Below, one piece after another: positions 25,101 through 35,356 of a stretch of 59,374 nucleotides of DNA. Each line of letters begins with the position of its first letter. Within the stretch, counting starts at the first letter, position 1. Origin of the DNA: Paludibacteraceae bacterium (GTDB lineage Bacteria > Bacteroidota > Bacteroidia > Bacteroidales > Paludibacteraceae); NCBI GenBank assembly GCA_024693065.1, contig JAILLP010000003.1, forward strand, positions 1 through 59,374, written 5' to 3'. The position numbers were made by a program, and so were the translations under genes. Below the pieces are notes generated by a model. It had not been told where the DNA came from, did no database searches, and saw nothing but the letters and a program-made list of their open reading frames with translations.

Positions 25101-28100
25101 TCCCTCACGTCGAAGTCGAAGGTGTCAGGCTCACTGAGACATCTTGTCTTCAGGTCGATGGCGAACAGATTGTAACGAGTCTTGCCGTATTGGGTAGTGG
25201 AGAGTGTCAACGTGTCGGACGTGGTCTCTCCGTTGGCGTTCTTCCATACGAAGGATTGGTTCACACTGTTGACACCCGTCTTCTTGGCGGTGAGTTTCAC
25301 GTCGCCGATGCCTTGGCAAAGGATCGTGTCGCCGATGAGTTGTGGCACGCCAGGCTGCTGGTGGAACTGGATGGAGATGGTCTTGCTTGCGTCGCAATGC
25401 TTGTCATCCGTGTAGTATACCTCATACAATCCACTTTCGCTGATGGCTGTCTCGTTGTTGATGACGGTTCCGTTCAGTTCTGTGCGGACGTAGGTCGGTT
25501 GTGTTCCGCCGCTGATGCTCTTGGCGAGGTTCGTGATCAGGTCGTAGGTGAATGGTTGGCAGATCGTGTCCGGATTGTCCAATCCGATGGTGATCTGTGG
25601 ATTCACGTGAACAGTGACGTTGCTGCGAGGGCTGACGCATCCCGTGTTCCTGTTGGTGGTCTCTACCTCAAACTTGAAGGCGGTGGACTTTGTCTTCTCC
25701 ACTTGGATGGTCTCGTCGTTGGAGAAGAGCGTGGTGTCGTTCTGGTACCATTGGATGCTGTAGCTGCTGATGTCGCTGCTGCTACGTCCTAAGTTGATCT
25801 CCTCCGTGCTTGTGGTGCTGGTGTCCTGGCAGATGGAGATGACGGTGTCTTCGAGCCTTGCAGGGTTCACGTTGACTGTGATCTTCTTGCTGACAGTGTC
25901 GGCACATGTGGTTCCGTTCAATTTCTCTATTAGGATGAAGGTGGTATCCTGCATGATCTCCTTGTAGGTGAAGGAAGCCGTGGTGTTGAGCGTCTTCTCG
26001 TCTCCTTCTATCTTCCATGCGTAGGAAACCGGACGTTCGTCTCCGACTGCCTCCAATTTCACGTCGTTGCCTTCACAGAGGACGTCAGCCCCTTCGATGG
26101 TGAAGGTCGGCAATTGGTGGAAGATGAGCTTCAATGAGTTTTCTGCGGTACACTTCGATTGGTCATCCTCTATCGTGAATTGATAGAGGGAAGTGTCTTG
26201 TCTCGATTTTGTCACCTTGCTCAACTCGTTCTCTCCGACCACATAACCATTCTCGGTAGCGTTGAAGATCAATGTGGTGTGCGGAGTTTGGTTGATCGCG
26301 AAGGAGGCCATCGCCTGCTCGTAGAGGTTGATCTCTTCGCCCGCACAGAGCTCCATCGTTCCGTCATTGCCCAATGGAGTAACCTTGATGGCTTCTTTCA
26401 CAATGACGATGATGGTGTCGTCTTCACTGACACAGCCCGTCAATACGTTTTTGCTGAAAGCGATGTACTGGGAGGTCGGTGGAGTGCTTGGGATATCTAT
26501 CGTGTCTCCGTAAAGGGTGGACTTGTGGTCGCCCCAGAAGATGGAGGTGGTCCGCTTGTCGTTGCTGTGGGAAGCTGTCAGTTGCAGTTGCCCGTTGCTT
26601 TGACAGAAGTAGATGGTATCCAGCCCGTTCTCGATGATAGGGGTGGATGGCTTCTGGTTGATGGTGACATAGACTGAATCGGTAGCGGAGCATACGCCGT
26701 CCACAACGGTGTAGGTATATAGCATGCTATCGATGTTTTCGGTGTACTCTATTTGACTAGCCTCCGCATCGGTGATGGCGGATGATGTGCCGTTGATGAC
26801 CTTCCCGTAGGTGATGTCGCAACTACCGATGTTGGTGATGTTAGTGGTGGTCGATGCGGTGAGGTAATCCGTCACCTTGCCCTTGAAGTCGATGACTTCA
26901 GGTTGGCAGACTGCCGGAAGATCCTCCATGTCCAGCTTGATGGCCTTGTTGACCACGAATGGCACGACGGTATCCTTGTAACAACCTGTGATTTTGTTGT
27001 ACTGACGGATGGTGTACTTGATGGTACGTGACTTGCCTGCCACGCTTGTCGTGTCTGTGTTGATCGGGTTGGCGATGGAGTCACCTTTCTCGTCGAACCA
27101 TTGGATGGCGAGTTCAGCCAACGGGTTAGTGGCGGTCTCGTTCCTGGTCACAGGAATCAGGTGGGTGCCGGAGAGTTGACAGAAGGTGTCGCTGAGGACG
27201 GTAGCCGCAACAGGGATCTCACGCACGTCCATGGAAACCATGAGGGAGTCGTAGCAGGTGAGTGCTACGGCAGGGAAGGTCTCCGTTGCCTTGAGGTAAA
27301 TGGATTCGCTCTGCTCCGAGTTGAATCGGGTAGGGTCGTTGATGAGCCTTCCGTCCGTCTCCCTGAACCATTCGTATTGATAGCCCCTGTTCGGCGTCGG
27401 GAGAGCGGTGTCTTGGAATTGACACACGGTGATCGGATCAATCGGGTCGATGACCGGCAATCCATGGAATACGATGGTGGCGGTATCGATGAGGCCACAA
27501 CCGCTGACATAATCCTTGATTTGGATGAGGTAGCGGGTCGTATCGGTCTCGTTCTTCGCCTTTGTGGAGGCTATCTTCTCAGAGATCGCTTGGCTGGACG
27601 GTGTGACACCGTTCAGTCTGAAGATGCTGAAGCGGATGTCGCGTACGCTGTTCTTCGTGTTCTTGTCCACTTGCTCCTGAACCATTTGGATCAAGTCGAT
27701 GGAGTCACGGAAGCAGAGGTCTTGGGTGCCGACTGCCGTGTACTCGATAGGGAAGGAAATGACCGCATGGATCGTGTCGACGTCACTGACGCAACCCGTC
27801 TTCTCGTTCTTGGTGAAGGCCATGTAGTTGCCGTAGTTGGCGTTGATCTCAAGCTCGTCGCCCGTGATGGTGGAGGTGTACTCGCCCCAATAGATTTGGG
27901 TCTGGTACTTCGATTCGTTCTTGTTCTCCGCATGGAGGATGATCGGAGCATCGTCCTGGCAGAAGTAGATGGTATCCTTGCCGCCTTCGATGATAGGCAC
28001 GAGCGGTTTCTTGTTGATGGTGACGAATACGGAGTCGGAAGCGGAGCATACTCCGTCAACCACGGTGTAGGTGTAGAGTACGCTGTCCTTGTCGTTGGTG

Positions 28101-31100
28101 TACTCTATTTGGCTAGCCTCCGCATCGCTGATGGCGGTTTGCGCACCGTTGATGATCTTTCCGTAAGTGATGTCGCAGTTGCCCACATTGGAGAGGTTGG
28201 TGGTCGTCGATGCGGTGAGGTAATCCATCACCTTGCCCTTGAAGTCGATGACTTCAGGTTGGCAGACAGCGGCGAGATCATCCATGTTCAATCGGAGTGC
28301 CTTGTTGACCACGAACGGAACGGTGGTATCCTTGTAACATCCAGTGACCTTGTTGTACTGACGGATGGTGTACTTGATGGTGCGTGACTTAGCGTTCACG
28401 ATCATCGTGTCGGTATTGATCGGGTTGGCGATGGAGTCACCCTTCTCGTCGAACCATTGGATGGAGAGGTCGGCCATTGGATTGGCTGCCGTCTCGTTGC
28501 GCGTCACAGGGATCAGGTGAGTGCCGGAGAATTGACAGAAGGTGTCGCTGAGCACGGAGGCTGCGACAGGGATTTCACGCACGTCCATGGATACCATGAG
28601 GGAATCGTAGCAAGCGAGTCCGACGGCAGGGAAGGTCTCCGTTGCCTTGAGGTAAATGGATTCGCTCTGCTCCGAGTTGAATCGGGTAGGATCGTTGATA
28701 AGCCTTCCGTCCGTCTCCCTGAACCATTCGTATTGGTAACCTCTGTTCGGAGTTGGAAGAGCGGTGTCTTGGAATTGACATACGGTGATCGGGTCGATCG
28801 GGTCGATGACCGGCAATCCATGGAATACGATCGTGGCGGTGTCTTGGAACTCGCAACCGCTGACATAATCCTTGATTTGGATGAGGTAGCGGGTCGTGTC
28901 GGTCTCATTCTTCGCCTTTGTGGAGGCTATCTTCTCAGAGATCGCTTGGCTGGACGGTGTGACGCCATTCAGTCTGAAGATGCTGAAGCGGATGTCACGT
29001 ACGCTGTTCTTTGTGTTCTTATCCACTTGCTCCTGAACCATTTGGATGAGGTCGATGGAGTCACGGAAGCAGAGGTCTTGCGTTCCGATTGCGGAGAATT
29101 CGATAGGAACGGAGATGACCGCATGGATCGTGTCGACGTCGCTGACGCAACCCGTCTTCTCGTTCTTGGTGAAGGCCATGTAGTTGCCGTAGTTGGCAGA
29201 GATCTCCAACTCGTTGCCCGTGACGGTGGAGGTGTACTCGCCCCAATAGATTTGGGTCTGGTACTTCGATTCGTTCTTGTTCTCCGCGTGGAGGATGATT
29301 GGAGCATCGTCCTGGCAGAAATAGATGGTATCCTTGCCGCCTTCGATGATAGGCTTGAGCGGTTTCTTGTTGATGGTGACGAATACGGAGTCGGAAGCGG
29401 AGCATACGTTGTCCGCATCTGTTACGGTGTAGGCGTAGAGCACGCTGTCCTTGTCCGCAATGTATGTCAGTTGGCTCGCTTCACTCTCGCTGAGGAGGGT
29501 GGCCGATCCGTTGAGGACTCTACTGTATTGGAATTGTAACCCTGCCGTGTTAGCGAAGTGGGTGGATCCGATGTTGTTCATGATGTAATCGTCCACTGCT
29601 TGGGAGAGGGAGATGGTCTCCGGTTCGCAGACGGCTGACAGGTCAGGCATGTTCAGCACCGGAGTTTGCTTGAGGGTCACGTAGATAGACGTGTCTTTGA
29701 AACAAGAGGTGCTGGTGTTGGTTTGTCTTACCGTATATTTCAGTCTCTTGGTGAGGCCATTCATGACGACCGTGTCGGTTACGATAGGGTTGTTGATGGA
29801 GTCTCCGTAAGGAGAGAACCACTGCAGCTTCAGGTGTGCCGCCGTATTGTAAGTGTCGTTGGACGGTTGTATGGCGACGCTGATTTTTTTGTCAGGGTTA
29901 TTCTGACAGAAAGCCGTATCATTGGTAAGCGCGTTGGCTGGGGTAGGGTAGACGGTCACGTTCACATTGAATGTGTCCGCACAACCGAATGCTTTGCTCT
30001 TTTCAGCCAATTGGATAATCTCATCCGAGGAGAGTGTTAACCGTGTTGGGTTGCCGTTTATTGTTGTGCCGTCGGCCCTCAACCATTGGTAAATATAGTC
30101 TGGATCAGTTGGTGTAGGCAGTTCCGCCTCCACGTTTTGGCAGGCGTACAAGTCATTGTTGACGGATGCGTTCGGCAATCCGTGGAAGATGACCGTGGCT
30201 GTGTCTATGCGGGAACATCCGCTGATGGTGTCCAATATGTCGATGAGGTAGCGGGTAGTGTCGTCCTCTGTCCTTGTCTTGGAAGAACGCACCTCGCTTG
30301 TGATTTCTATTCCTCTCGAATTGTTGTTAAGCAGGAACACTTTGAATCCTAACGCTTTCTCCAGGATGATGTCGTTGACGCTGCTTAATAGTCTCTGAAC
30401 GGTGTCTCTGAGGGAAATCTCCTCGCCGAAGCAGAATTCTTTTGTGCCGAATCCGTTGTATTTGATGGTGTTCTCCACCCGGATGTTGATTTCCACCTTG
30501 TCGCTGACGCAGGACGTTACCGTGTCTTTTTGGTAGATAGCGTACTTGGCGTTTCTGTTTTGGGAGGTGATGATGGAATCCTCTGGCTCCCAAACGACGG
30601 TGGTGTTCTGGTCAAGGTTGTTGATTTTGGAGTCGATCTTTTCCGACAGGTTGACCGTGTCTCCGATGGCGCAAAGATAGACAGTATCTTTGCTGAATAG
30701 AGGAGTGTGCGGTTTCGGGTTGACGATAGCGTTCGCACCCACCAATTCTCCGTAGCATCCTGTTGTCTTATCCTTGTATTGCGCGAAATACAAGCTGTTG
30801 TTCATTGTTTGGAGATATCTGCCCGCTGTGGTGTCCACAATCATATCTGTGGTCGAAACCTCCGTGGTGTCCGCCTTGTATGTATACAATGTGTATTTCG
30901 GGTCGATGGAGATGTTGAATTTCTGGGCCCTGTCTCCTTCGCACATGACGATGGTGTCAATCGTCGGTTTGTCTTTTACGTTGTCGTGGATGTACACGCT
31001 GACGGTCAGCCAAGGTCCTTTACAACCCATGGCGGTGGCTTGGCGCATGCAGTAGTAAAGCGTGTCTGGTTGATCGAAATCTATGTCGATGTAATTCTCT

Positions 31101-34100
31101 TTGCGGTTAGCGAAGTATTTTTCTGTGGTGTCGCAGTTGTCTTGTATGTTATCCTTTCTGTACCATTCCATGATGTAGTCTCTAGACGGATAACCGACGG
31201 TAGGGAGTCTCTTACTGCTGTAAGGATTTCCTCCGACACAATAGTTCAATGCTATCTGCGTCTCGCTCAGGTTGATGGAGGTTGTCGTGTCACCGATCAT
31301 GGCGTAGCTGGTGATGGCGTCGGCCACGACGATTTTGAAGGTGTCCGGTTCGCTCACGCAACTGTTGCTGTCGATTCGTACGACTACGAACAGATTGTCG
31401 TTCGCGCTGGAAGTGTTGGTCATAGGATCACCTCCGTCGACGACAATGTCGTAGGCTGTGCTTTTGTATTTGTTGATAGGCAAATTGCTTGTCGCATAGT
31501 CGATGTGAGACCATACCCATTTGTATCCTGTTGGACCGAATGCGCCTTGCTCATCGAGGTATGCGTTGAAATCGTTGAGTGGTGTATCTCCGGTACAGTA
31601 GCGAACCGAATCCACTCCGCCGGCGAACTGAGGCTTGGTCTTGTCGTAGCAGTTCACTTTGATGGTCATGATGCTTCCTGCGCCCAAACAACCTTTTGCG
31701 GTCTTCCCTTGAACCACGAAGTTGAGGAGTCTGTAGCCGTCTGTTCCGCAAGGAGAATCGGTATCCAGCATGTCGAGCAGTCTATCCAATGGGATAGAAT
31801 CTTTCTCTATCGCATGTCTGATTTTTCCGTCCACATCGCTTGGGAATGTCTCGTCGTAGGTGTAGAACAGCAAGTTGCTTAGGTCGTAACTTGTGCTGTT
31901 GAGTGCCTGCAAGGCGTCTATCACGTCGTCTGTGGTTGGACGGTAGTATTGGCAGATGACGATGGTGTCCGTCTTTAGCGTGTCCGCTGCCGGGTTGATG
32001 GTGATCTCGATGGTGGACGGGTTGCTTTCACAATGGTCTTTGTAGAAGGTCACATCGTAGCGGAAGGAGGTCGGCTGCTTGTTTTCGACGGAGTCTCTCG
32101 GCACGTAGATGGTGTCACCCTTGCCGATCCTTGTCCGAATGAGGTTGTCTGCCGCATCTTTCGTCACGTTGTACCAATACACGTCATAGTCTATTTGTTG
32201 AGGCGTTTTGGTGACGAACAGTTTGATGGAGTCCTTCGGATTCAGCGATTGACAGAAGGTATTCTCCGGATTGTTGGTTAGGTCAGGCAACTGGTCTATT
32301 TTCAGATCCAGCACTTTGATGAAGAACTCGAACGGGGTGCCGTTGCAACTCTGCGCCAAGTCTTTTTGCCAGAGGCTGACTTCCCTCAATCCGGGTTTGT
32401 CCGTGTCGAGGAAGCCGTCTCTTTGGATGTTCCATATCGCCACCTCGTTGAATGTCTGGTCAACAAGTCCGTTGAAGGTTAAACTCTGCACTTCTGCAGT
32501 GTCGTTGACTTTCGCGTAGACGTTGTAATCCCTGAATGACTTGTGTATTTCCAGATTGTCCGGTTCGTTCCCCAAACAGAGGAATAAGGTGTCTTTTTGT
32601 TGGATCGTATCTCCGTTATAGACGATGATAGGATCTTCCAGATCATGTTTGACGAACTTGATAGGAATATAGTCGCTGCAGCTTCTCCCGTTGATTTCCC
32701 ATGGGGATTTGTAGTACACTTGGAGAATCATGCTCTGGTTGATGGTATATTCCTCCGTTTCCTTGCTTTGGTCGATTATAGAGATGTAATAATTTTTCTC
32801 GTAATAGCTAGAGGAAGAGGTGTCTCTTGTTTTGAATAAGACAAGCACATCACTGAAATCCCTCTTCATGTTGATGATGGAGTCGATGGAGTCTGCCTCT
32901 AGTTTCGCCTCGCAGTCAAGGAAGTCTTGGAACTCTTGGCTCTTCGCTCCAGTTGAAGAGATGGACGGCAATCCTCCATCCATGTTGCTGAGCAATTGTT
33001 CCAACCTTGATTTGTTCACACCGTGTTCCGCCGCATAGTTGATCAGTTTGTTTCGCTTCGCTTGTTCCCAAATACAGGAGTCGGTATTCCTGATGGAATC
33101 AATATCGAAGTACATCTTGGACAATTGCGTCCTGATCATGGATGGTGTCAATCGAATTGGGTCGCAGAAGTGTACAATGATGGAGTCAGGCATTTCTCTG
33201 CAAGAGCCTGTCGCGTTGATGTTGATCTCCACCTGTTGGGTATGGTTCTTTTGGAAGACGCCGTTTTGTGTCTTAGAGAATCCGTTGAGGCCTATACATC
33301 CGCCGCCGCCTCCGCCGCCACTTCCGCTGCCGCCACTTCCGCTGCCACCGCCTTGTCCTTCACATTTCAGTTTGTTCCAATCAATCTTATGATTGTAGGA
33401 ACTCTCGATGATGGAGGTGTCGTTAGAGACAGGGTCTGTGACATTCATTTCTGCTTGTGGCACGACGACAGGCGTTTCACCCAAATAGAGTGTTTTATTG
33501 TAGACCGGGTCATCGTCTTTCTTCGTGTGAAGTGTGAGAGAAATGGTGATGGCGTCGGTATCTTGGATAGTGCTTGGAATGGTGAGGTAAGGGAATCTGA
33601 ATATCAGTTCCCTCGTTTTCACAAGCGTTGGTTTTGTTGTGGCGTAGTTATCGTTTTCCTTGTCTATCGTCTCTAGATAAGCGTTCAGTTTGGTGAGATT
33701 TTTCTTCCGGAAATTTTCGCTAGCAGTAGCATTCCAACCATATACTCTGTTGTCCGCTGGGTAATCGGTTTTAGTGGATCCGTCCACTGTGGTTATGGTC
33801 GGTATTGTTTTGGAGCCGTTGTTGTTCGTTTCGTTATTGGCGACAGCCGTCAACAGGGAGTGGAAGGAGATGTCGAAGCTGGTGATAGAGTCCACGTACT
33901 CGGAGATAGGAACCCTCACTTCGACATTGGTCAGACCGTTCTTGTTGTTTCCTGTCTTCACGTATAGTTTGCAGGTGAAGTCTTTGTCAGGTTCAATGTC
34001 CGTTTTGTCTACCTCTATTGGCAATGCGGCTTCTGGAGCGTCCGGTGCACCGATGTAAAGCAAGGTGTTGGTGTAGAAGTGGTACTCTGACGCAGGGGTG

Positions 34101-35356
34101 AGGATGATATTAAAGCTTTTCCCTCCCTGCTTGATGTAGGTGAAATTCCCCGGTGCGAGTGTGGTCTTCCATAGATCGTATCCTCTTTTGTATGTATCGA
34201 AAGCACTTATATCGCAAGTGGATTTCCCTCTGTATGAGTAATTGGTCATTCCGCAGAACACGTTTGAGGTACGTGTGGAGTTGGGGGAGAAATTAGGATT
34301 GGAAGTGTCGTCGTATGGGAATGGTATGTAACTTGTGCAATAATCGTAGTATTTGTTGCTGGTAGGATCATTGTTCAGATTTCCTTCCTTGTCGTATATT
34401 ATTCTGTCCTGGGTTTGTGTTTGCATACCTCCAAGGACAGCGATGGAGAAGGAAATCGTATCGCTAAAGTTGTAACTATTTGCATTGTCGAATCCTAAGT
34501 AAGTGAAGATAGGTTTTGCTATTGCACTTGCACCTGGGGAGATCGGTTCTCCGAATTGGTCGTTCTCATACAGCATGATGCTTCGATTAGGCAGTAGAGG
34601 ATGTTTGTAAACCAAGGCGAAGTTCCAACCTGTGAAAAGTCCGGCGGATTCGTCAAAGGATGAGTTCTCTAGTTTCGCAGGCACATTAGCGACGTAAATA
34701 CGGAAATTTCCGCCGTTGAAGGAGTTGTCATTTACTAATGCCGTTATGATGTCTTTTATGTCTGTGTGAAATACATAGAATCCATTGTTGTTCGAGTTTA
34801 TGACGGATGATTTCTCCGTTGGAGTTCCTGTTACTTTGATGTAGTTGTTGAGCGCCGCATTGCTGTAATTCAGGGAATGTCCACCGCCGTCTGTGATTTT
34901 GACATACACTTCTTTAGGCAGGGATTGGGCTACATCGTAACGTCCGCCCCAGGTGAGTCTTGCGCATTCGATGCCGATGTCACCGCAAATTCCAGGGTCG
35001 GTAATGCAGAAATCCGCAAAGTTCACATTCTTCACAGTGAACGGCTGGGAAGTGGATGAAGATACATTCTCATAGTATACTTCGTTCCCTCCAGGTCTTG
35101 AGATGATGTGCCTTATGTTTGTTTTCGTCTGGGTTTGTGGGTCCGCACCTTTTTCGATGGGTTCTGTCGGGCTGAATGGGCCAGGCAAGTCCACTTCCGT
35201 GTTCGTGTTTCCCACCATGAAGCAATTGCCATGTATGGTTCCGGAATATTTCGGTTTGATACTGTCTGCAGGTTGATTCTGAGCAAAACCATTCCCTATG
35301 GACAATACAAATACCCCTACTATAACTGATAATATTTTTAATCCCTTTGTTTTCAT
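22112..35356 (-). CDS. Giant T9SS type B adhesin, 4414 residues
   Basis: A single uninterrupted frame encoding a SprB-like surface adhesin of roughly 480 kDa. A signal peptide (about 1-25, ending FAQ) precedes a unique N-terminal region. A Gly/Ser-rich low-complexity linker lies at about residues 666-687 (33296-33357). A long run of Cys-containing Ig-like modules of about 75-100 residues follows, to about residue 4270. A PKD-like domain (WSFGDGRTW) and a C-terminal type B sorting domain (VQIYDRIGTLIYQGSGWDGTYKG) end the protein. Two adjacent 452-residue blocks are nearly identical (DNA 26650-29361). The Cys pairs probably form one disulphide per module. Downstream overlap with the PorP/SprF gene supports T9SS export. 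No transmembrane segment is seen after the signal peptide. It could serve gliding, adhesion or biofilm; gliding genes themselves are not in the window. Confidence 0.93.
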   Translation of the reverse strand: MKTKGLKILSVIVGVFVLSIGNGFAQNQPADSIKPKYSGTIHGNCFMVGNTNTEVDLPGPFSPTEPIEKGADPQTQTKTNIRHIISRPGGNEVYYENVSSSTSQPFTVKNVNFADFCITDPGICGDIGIECARLTWGGRYDVAQSLPKEVYVKITDGGGHSLNYSNAALNNYIKVTGTPTEKSSVINSNNNGFYVFHTDIKDIITALVNDNSFNGGNFRIYVANVPAKLENSSFDESAGLFTGWNFALVYKHPLLPNRSIMLYENDQFGEPISPGASAIAKPIFTYLGFDNANSYNFSDTISFSIAVLGGMQTQTQDRIIYDKEGNLNNDPTSNKYYDYCTSYIPFPYDDTSNPNFSPNSTRTSNVFCGMTNYSYRGKSTCDISAFDTYKRGYDLWKTTLAPGNFTYIKQGGKSFNIILTPASEYHFYTNTLLYIGAPDAPEAALPIEVDKTDIEPDKDFTCKLYVKTGNNKNGLTNVEVRVPISEYVDSITSFDISFHSLLTAVANNETNNNGSKTIPTITTVDGSTKTDYPADNRVYGWNATASENFRKKNLTKLNAYLETIDKENDNYATTKPTLVKTRELIFRFPYLTIPSTIQDTDAITISLTLHTKKDDDPVYNKTLYLGETPVVVPQAEMNVTDPVSNDTSIIESSYNHKIDWNKLKCEGQGGGSGSGGSGSGGGGGGGCIGLNGFSKTQNGVFQKNHTQQVEININATGSCREMPDSIIVHFCDPIRLTPSMIRTQLSKMYFDIDSIRNTDSCIWEQAKRNKLINYAAEHGVNKSRLEQLLSNMDGGLPSISSTGAKSQEFQDFLDCEAKLEADSIDSIINMKRDFSDVLVLFKTRDTSSSSYYEKNYYISIIDQSKETEEYTINQSMILQVYYKSPWEINGRSCSDYIPIKFVKHDLEDPIIVYNGDTIQQKDTLFLCLGNEPDNLEIHKSFRDYNVYAKVNDTAEVQSLTFNGLVDQTFNEVAIWNIQRDGFLDTDKPGLREVSLWQKDLAQSCNGTPFEFFIKVLDLKIDQLPDLTNNPENTFCQSLNPKDSIKLFVTKTPQQIDYDVYWYNVTKDAADNLIRTRIGKGDTIYVPRDSVENKQPTSFRYDVTFYKDHCESNPSTIEITINPAADTLKTDTIVICQYYRPTTDDVIDALQALNSTSYDLSNLLFYTYDETFPSDVDGKIRHAIEKDSIPLDRLLDMLDTDSPCGTDGYRLLNFVVQGKTAKGCLGAGSIMTIKVNCYDKTKPQFAGGVDSVRYCTGDTPLNDFNAYLDEQGAFGPTGYKWVWSHIDYATSNLPINKYKSTAYDIVVDGGDPMTNTSSANDNLFVVVRIDSNSCVSEPDTFKIVVADAITSYAMIGDTTTSINLSETQIALNYCVGGNPYSSKRLPTVGYPSRDYIMEWYRKDNIQDNCDTTEKYFANRKENYIDIDFDQPDTLYYCMRQATAMGCKGPWLTVSVYIHDNVKDKPTIDTIVMCEGDRAQKFNISIDPKYTLYTYKADTTEVSTTDMIVDTTAGRYLQTMNNSLYFAQYKDKTTGCYGELVGANAIVNPKPHTPLFSKDTVYLCAIGDTVNLSEKIDSKINNLDQNTTVVWEPEDSIITSQNRNAKYAIYQKDTVTSCVSDKVEINIRVENTIKYNGFGTKEFCFGEEISLRDTVQRLLSSVNDIILEKALGFKVFLLNNNSRGIEITSEVRSSKTRTEDDTTRYLIDILDTISGCSRIDTATVIFHGLPNASVNNDLYACQNVEAELPTPTDPDYIYQWLRADGTTINGNPTRLTLSSDEIIQLAEKSKAFGCADTFNVNVTVYPTPANALTNDTAFCQNNPDKKISVAIQPSNDTYNTAAHLKLQWFSPYGDSINNPIVTDTVVMNGLTKRLKYTVRQTNTSTSCFKDTSIYVTLKQTPVLNMPDLSAVCEPETISLSQAVDDYIMNNIGSTHFANTAGLQFQYSRVLNGSATLLSESEASQLTYIADKDSVLYAYTVTDADNVCSASDSVFVTINKKPLKPIIEGGKDTIYFCQDDAPIILHAENKNESKYQTQIYWGEYTSTVTGNELEISANYGNYMAFTKNEKTGCVSDVDTIHAVISVPIEFSAIGTQDLCFRDSIDLIQMVQEQVDKNTKNSVRDIRFSIFRLNGVTPSSQAISEKIASTKAKNETDTTRYLIQIKDYVSGCEFQDTATIVFHGLPVIDPIDPITVCQFQDTALPTPNRGYQYEWFRETDGRLINDPTRFNSEQSESIYLKATETFPAVGLACYDSLMVSMDVREIPVAASVLSDTFCQFSGTHLIPVTRNETAANPMADLSIQWFDEKGDSIANPINTDTMIVNAKSRTIKYTIRQYNKVTGCYKDTTVPFVVNKALRLNMDDLAAVCQPEVIDFKGKVMDYLTASTTTNLSNVGNCDITYGKIINGAQTAISDAEASQIEYTNDKDSVLYTYTVVDGVCSASDSVFVTINKKPLVPIIEGGKDTIYFCQDDAPIILHAENKNESKYQTQIYWGEYTSTITGDELEINANYGNYMAFTKNEKTGCVSDVDTIHAVISFPIEYTAVGTQDLCFRDSIDLIQMVQEQVDKNTKNSVRDIRFSIFRLNGVTPSSQAISEKIASTKAKNETDTTRYLIQIKDYVSGCGLIDTATIVFHGLPVIDPIDPITVCQFQDTALPTPNRGYQYEWFRETDGRLINDPTRFNSEQSESIYLKATETFPAVALTCYDSLMVSMDVREIPVAATVLSDTFCQLSGTHLIPVTRNETATNPLAELAIQWFDEKGDSIANPINTDTTSVAGKSRTIKYTIRQYNKITGCYKDTVVPFVVNKAIKLDMEDLPAVCQPEVIDFKGKVTDYLTASTTTNITNIGSCDITYGKVINGTSSAITDAEASQIEYTENIDSMLYTYTVVDGVCSATDSVYVTINQKPSTPIIENGLDTIYFCQSNGQLQLTASHSNDKRTTSIFWGDHKSTLYGDTIDIPSTPPTSQYIAFSKNVLTGCVSEDDTIIVIVKEAIKVTPLGNDGTMELCAGEEINLYEQAMASFAINQTPHTTLIFNATENGYVVGENELSKVTKSRQDTSLYQFTIEDDQSKCTAENSLKLIFHQLPTFTIEGADVLCEGNDVKLEAVGDERPVSYAWKIEGDEKTLNTTASFTYKEIMQDTTFILIEKLNGTTCADTVSKKITVNVNPARLEDTVISICQDTSTTSTEEINLGRSSSDISSYSIQWYQNDTTLFSNDETIQVEKTKSTAFKFEVETTNRNTGCVSPRSNVTVHVNPQITIGLDNPDTICQPFTYDLITNLAKSISGGTQPTYVRTELNGTVINNETAISESGLYEVYYTDDKHCDASKTISIQFHQQPGVPQLIGDTILCQGIGDVKLTAKKTGVNSVNQSFVWKNANGETTSDTLTLSTTQYGKTRYNLFAIDLKTRCLSEPDTFDFDVRESIGFQPIGLMEACYATTVDLKEKAEAAYFGSPEEKVISYYKVNESGNLSSIADPTIIGASGKYVTKATEAISRCERMDTTEVIVYDSLAITTEGSTLICQGDEVADLIATRADTYTWFRENGDNATGAAFPYSKNVDQTETFRLIGEKKIGSLFCQDSIDVTITVNENPITLADTIFRFCQDTAGADQPLVINTVARNTETLGLIWTNEQGDTLFNTNETAHSPIIEEGDTHYFVSQMNLQTQCHSGQTRVDVSVLPQIRIQLRDTTTCEPNSVDLTLFSKNTAQAGKYTPNIEVTTYEIIQNGAATDVTAQADAITQGGQYRITYQYEDDGLVCQSTDVTTLKFNKQPIRPSIANQNFCQNTGEHQLLGSTNSNNVRLLWEDLSIYPSKQDTNVTSITTDIATQKLFLIRQVQDESGCVSEADSAMVYIYPAINALDKDTAICYGEAVNLGRFAQNSYRGGTDKYSVSFQNIDGQSFIADSVTKSNTYYAYFADSMNVCRDTATLVIDVNQPIVIDITGGGDACTDQAVTLTANGAEQYEWSNGEKTPSITLTSNGAETRTLRVEGRSTFHDIYCYADTSVDVIFHNAVKPRELTFDTCARNLVTIDDIVRKNNVTETIDTIWNLTDNIRYSNINQDLGKSGQYEIAVHNDEGCAAHHTLTINMHQVDNLKVEKQESTYCYGSLANFTAKGDNAREYEWTNLTEGIVKTGSTYNEPITARNDFMLIATEKELGCKDTIEFTVDAYPYKELTITGNKTSCRDSLVILSVEDALTDIKWTLEDTSMTEKNIQFIADKNRQINVSGIDENGCMATENFILEVAYLEDPIIAYSTIDDTEYALSDDVKEVEFKETTTPAGSELYTFTWSFGDGRTWIDSTSNEVSHVYNDTLIHSRRDIPVELIVDHKYGCRKSTSTILKIDPFLFVPNTMIADGSYIFMENYDVQIYDRIGTLIYQGSGWDGTYKGEPASEDTYFYSLTYFEKGEKKIRTGYITVVR
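26650..29361 (-). repeat. Near-identical 1356-bp tandem duplication inside the giant adhesin
   Basis: The segment 28006-29361 is repeated at 26650-28005 with a period of 1356 bp (452 codons). The two copies share long identical stretches, for example GGTTTCTTGTTGATGGTGAC at 29361 and 28005. A third, more diverged start is seen near 26650. The exact multiple of three keeps the frame. This reflects recent duplication or gene conversion and may vary in copy number. Confidence 0.9.

Noticed and set aside
27101-29539. Two similar plus-strand frames of 428 and 360 codons
   Set aside because: Their similarity only mirrors the tandem duplication of the giant adhesin on the other strand.
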